A stretch of DNA of 64,000 bases from contig NZ_NSGG01000002.1 in assembly GCF_002295065.1 (NCBI RefSeq), positions 496,001 to 560,000 of the forward strand, written 5' to 3'. Every line of letters begins with the position of its first letter. Positions within the stretch are counted from its first letter, which is position 1. The DNA is from Mesorhizobium sp. WSM3859 (GTDB lineage Bacteria; Pseudomonadota; Alphaproteobacteria; Rhizobiales; Rhizobiaceae). A program made the position numbers and the translations under genes. The notes under the pieces were generated by a model, which made no database searches, had not been told where the DNA came from, and saw only the letters and a list, made by a program, of their open reading frames with translations. Below are positions 61,616-64,000 of this stretch, one piece after another.

Positions 61616-62857
61616 CTATCGCCGCCGCTTCGGCTTCTCCAAAAGCGCCACGGCCTCGACATGCGGCGACCACAGGAACTGGTCGATCGGCGTGACGCTC
61701 TTCAGCGCATAGCCGCCGCCGATAAGGATGCGCAGATCGCGCGCGAGCGTCACCGGATTGCAGGACACGGCTGCGACCAGCGGCACGTCGGAGCGGGCGA
61801 TCTGCTTCGACTGATCCTCGGCGCCGGCGCGCGGCGGGTCGAAGACCAGGCCGTCGAAGGCGTTCAACTCCTTGAAAGTCAGCGGCCGGCGGAACAGGTC
61901 GCGGCGTTCGGCGGTCACCCGTTTCAGGCCGGTGGCGAAGCGGTAGGCGCGATCGAGCGCGGCGAGTGCCGCGGCTTCGCCTTCGACGGCATGGACCTCG
62001 GACTTCGCGCCAAGCCGCAGGGCGAAGCTGCCGCAACCGGCAAACAGGTCCGCGACCTTCCTGGCGCGCGACAGATGCTGGCCGACAAGGCCGGCCATCG
62101 CCTGCTCGGCGGCTTCCGTCGCCTGCAGGAAGGCGCCAGGCGGCACGGCGACGGCGACCGGTCCGAACTGCACCACCGGCTTCTTCGGCTCGACAATGAT
62201 CTCACCGTCGACGGAAAGCCGCGCAAGGCCCTCGGCCATGACGAAGTTGGAGGCGATGCGGCGCTGGTGGTCGCCAAGCTTGCCGGCTTCATGGACGGCA
62301 ATGTCGAGCCCCGAAGCAGTGACGGTCACCGTCATATGGAAGGCTTTCGGCGTGGCGCAGACCAAGTCAGCCAGGGCGCGCAACCTGTCGAGCGCCGAGA
62401 CGATCGCCGGAAGCGAGATAGGGCATTCCTCGATCGGGATGATTTCCGACGACAACGCGCGCACGAAGCCGAGCAGCATGCCGGCCTCGGTACGCCTGGC
62501 GCTGAAGGTGACGCGACGGCGGCTGTGTGGCGCGCAAGGCACCAGCGCGTCGATCTCGCAGGCGATGCCCTTGGTCTTCAGCGCCTGCACGACCCTCTCG
62601 CGCTTCCATTGCTGGTAGGCTTCGGCCTCAAAATGCTGGAGCGCGCAGCCGCCGCATTCGGTGAAATGGCGGCAGGCAGGATCGATCCTGAGCGGCGAGG
62701 CTTCCAGCACCGACATCAACGTGGCGCGGTCCTTCTGGCGCGCGGCGGTGACCGTTTCGCCGGGCAACGTGAACGGGATGAAGACCTCCCCGCCCTCGGC
62801 ATTGGCGATGCCGTCGCCCTGCGAGCCCAGCCTCGCGATGGTGAAGCGTGTGCTCAT
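61616..62857 (-). CDS. TrmA/RlmD-family 23S rRNA (uracil-5) methyltransferase
   Basis: 413 residues. N-terminal TRAM domain (IARLGSQGDGIANAEGGEVFIPFTLPGE near 8-35), a 4Fe-4S cluster site C-x5-C-x2-C (CRHFTECGGCALQHF near 61-75), AdoMet motif VADLFAGCGSFALRLG near 269, and the catalytic Cys in VSCNPVTLARDL near 369. Expected to methylate U1939 or a similar site in 23S rRNA. The start overlaps the tlyA stop by ATGA. Confidence 0.92.
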   Translation of the reverse strand: MSTRFTIARLGSQGDGIANAEGGEVFIPFTLPGETVTAARQKDRATLMSVLEASPLRIDPACRHFTECGGCALQHFEAEAYQQWKRERVVQALKTKGIACEIDALVPCAPHSRRRVTFSARRTEAGMLLGFVRALSSEIIPIEECPISLPAIVSALDRLRALADLVCATPKAFHMTVTVTASGLDIAVHEAGKLGDHQRRIASNFVMAEGLARLSVDGEIIVEPKKPVVQFGPVAVAVPPGAFLQATEAAEQAMAGLVGQHLSRARKVADLFAGCGSFALRLGAKSEVHAVEGEAAALAALDRAYRFATGLKRVTAERRDLFRRPLTFKELNAFDGLVFDPPRAGAEDQSKQIARSDVPLVAAVSCNPVTLARDLRILIGGGYALKSVTPIDQFLWSPHVEAVALLEKPKRRR

Positions 62858-63627
62858 CGGGATTTTGCGTCCTTGATCGCGGCAAGCAGGAACTCACGGT
62901 TACCGTCACCGCCTTCGATCGGCGACGGATGGAGTCCCAGCACGCGCCAGCCGGGAATGCCGGCGAGCCAATCGCGCAGATTTCCGGCAATGCGCACGGC
63001 ATCGTCCGGATCCTTGAGCAGGCCGCCCTTGCCGATCGCCTCGCGCCCAGCCTCGAATTGCGGCTTGATCAGAAAGATCGCCTTGGCGCCCTCGCCCGCC
63101 AGTTCCAGTGCCGGCGGCAGCGCCAGCTTCAGCGAGATGAAGGAGACGTCGCAAACCAGGAAACCGGGAACGCGGACGCCTAGATCGGCTGCCGTCAGGT
63201 CGCGGGCGTTCAGCCCTTCGATCACCGTGACGCGCGGGTCGCCGGCGATGTCGGGGTGCAACTGGCCATGGCCGACATCGATCGCCGTGACATGCGCCGC
63301 GCCGCGCTCGAGCAGCACCTGGGTGAAGCCGCCGGTCGAGGCGCCGATATCGAGCGCCTCGCTGCCGGCAGGATCGAAGCCGAAACGGTCGAGGCCGGCG
63401 ATCAGCTTCAGCGCGGCACGCGACACGTAAGCCTGGGCCGGATCGTCGATGGCGACCAGGCACTCGAACGCGACGGGTTGGCCGGGCTTGCGCGCAACGG
63501 TGCCGTCAACCGTCACCGTGCCGCGCTCGATCGCATCGCGGGCGCGCGAGCGGCTGGCGAACAGGCCGCGCCCGACGAGCAATTCGTCGAGCCGCTGGCG
63601 CTGGCTTGATGGCAAAGGGGAACTCAT
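62854..63627 (-). CDS. tlyA: TlyA-family rRNA (cytidine-2'-O) methyltransferase
   Basis: 257 residues. N-terminal S4 RNA-binding domain (RLDELLVGRGLFASRSRARDAIERGTVTVDG near 12-42), then an FtsJ-like fold with the AdoMet motif LDIGASTGGFTQVLLERGA near 91-109, the FLVCDVSFISL segment near 155-165 and the late LIKPQFEAGRE. Family members methylate cytidines in 16S/23S rRNA; also annotated as hemolysin A. Expressed with the downstream methyltransferase. Confidence 0.92.
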   Translation of the reverse strand: MSSPLPSSQRQRLDELLVGRGLFASRSRARDAIERGTVTVDGTVARKPGQPVAFECLVAIDDPAQAYVSRAALKLIAGLDRFGFDPAGSEALDIGASTGGFTQVLLERGAAHVTAIDVGHGQLHPDIAGDPRVTVIEGLNARDLTAADLGVRVPGFLVCDVSFISLKLALPPALELAGEGAKAIFLIKPQFEAGREAIGKGGLLKDPDDAVRIAGNLRDWLAGIPGWRVLGLHPSPIEGGDGNREFLLAAIKDAKSR

Positions 63628-63727
63628 CGGCCTTCATTGGCGAAAGCCGGCCGCGAACGCAATGGGTTGAATACCGCGCACGAGGCTGCAGAATGCCGCC
63701 ACGGTGGGCTGTCGATCGGAGGTATCG

Positions 63728-64000
63728 ATGCTGAAGGGGACCTGTCATTGCGGCGCGGCCCATTGGACGCTGGAGGGTGATCCCGGTGGAATCACCGCTT
63801 GCAATTGCACGCTTTGCCGCCGCTACGGCGCGCTTTGGGCCTATGACTATCTCGACGAACGAATTCACATCGCCGGGCCGCTGAAGTCCTACACGCGCGC
63901 CGAGGTGGCCGAACCCGCGCTGGAAATCCTGTTCTGTCCGACCTGCGCCTGCGTGCTCGCCTGGCGCGGCCTGCGCTCCGGCAAGAGCGGCCGCACGCGC
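63728..64000 (+). CDS. GFA/CENP-V family zinc protein (5' part; runs off window)
   Basis: At least 91 residues from ATG 63728: GTCHCGAAHW near 4-13 and ACNCTLCRRYGALWAY near 24-39 supply the zinc Cys pairs, and FCPTCACVLAW near 69-79 the last Cys set, matching the glutathione-dependent formaldehyde-activating (GFA) family. The 3' end is beyond the window. Named by similarity; most members are of unknown function. Confidence 0.88.
   Translation, partial: MLKGTCHCGAAHWTLEGDPGGITACNCTLCRRYGALWAYDYLDERIHIAGPLKSYTRAEVAEPALEILFCPTCACVLAWRGLRSGKSGRTR

Overview
The window is GC-rich chromosomal DNA of an alphaproteobacterium, most likely a Mesorhizobium-like member of the Hyphomicrobiales (Phyllobacteriaceae group). 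This is inferred from gene content and order: a CcrM-type GANTC methyltransferase, an IalB-family protein, a transglutaminase-like cysteine peptidase, DUF1499, DUF427 and DUF983 proteins, thrC followed by an M16 peptidase and a GNAT enzyme, a ctaC-ctaD-ctaB-coxF-ctaG-ctaE respiratory operon, and bipartite palindromic intergenic repeats of rhizobial type. No phage, integrase, transposase, CRISPR array or rRNA gene was seen. There is one tRNA, tRNA-Gln(TTG).

Region by region. Positions 1-5.9 kb hold a minus-strand surface-polysaccharide operon: rmlA, rmlC, rmlB and rmlD (dTDP-L-rhamnose synthesis) feed into a very large gene that runs off the left edge and fuses a sulfotransferase-like domain, a coiled coil and a WbsX-type glycosyltransferase domain. 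Positions 6-11.5 kb carry bioY, a metallo-beta-lactamase-fold hydrolase, a DUF1499 membrane protein, an acyl-CoA ligase and small conserved proteins. Positions 11.4-14.9 kb hold a polysaccharide deacetylase and two tandem GT9 glycosyltransferases, duplicated together with their leaders. Then come ppdK, a VOC protein and a plus-strand set (phosphohexomutase, gmd, probable rmd) suggesting GDP-D-rhamnose synthesis. Two rhamnose-type donors are therefore encoded near several glycosyltransferases.

Positions 22-35 kb contain the tRNA, a DUF1963 membrane protein, a HAD phosphatase fused to a HerA/DUF87-like ATPase, and a genome-maintenance cluster (smc, a DsbA-like lipoprotein, a DUF721/DciA-like protein, mutY, a HAD phosphatase, ccrM). 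Positions 35-45 kb contain thrC, the M16 peptidase, a GNAT enzyme, a large membrane GGDEF-EAL protein with a degenerate GGDEF, yqgE, a DsbD-like secreted protein, a peroxiredoxin and DUF2938. Positions 45-54.5 kb are ispH-thrB-rnhA (with a ParD-like antitoxin remnant behind rnhA) and the aa3-type cytochrome oxidase operon with its assembly factors. Positions 54.7-64 kb hold ialB, a YbjN protein, tldD, a vapBC pair with an operator-like palindrome, a BTLCP peptidase, a large secreted caspase-fold protein lacking the catalytic cysteine, two RNA methyltransferases and the start of a GFA-family gene.

Most likely to repay a second look: the sulfotransferase-WbsX fusion, the HAD-ATPase fusion, the pseudo-caspase, the duplicated GT9 leaders, the three bipartite palindromic repeats sharing one core, the 184-bp inverted-repeat element at 42.2 kb, and the ParD remnant. 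No clearly new multi-gene system was found.
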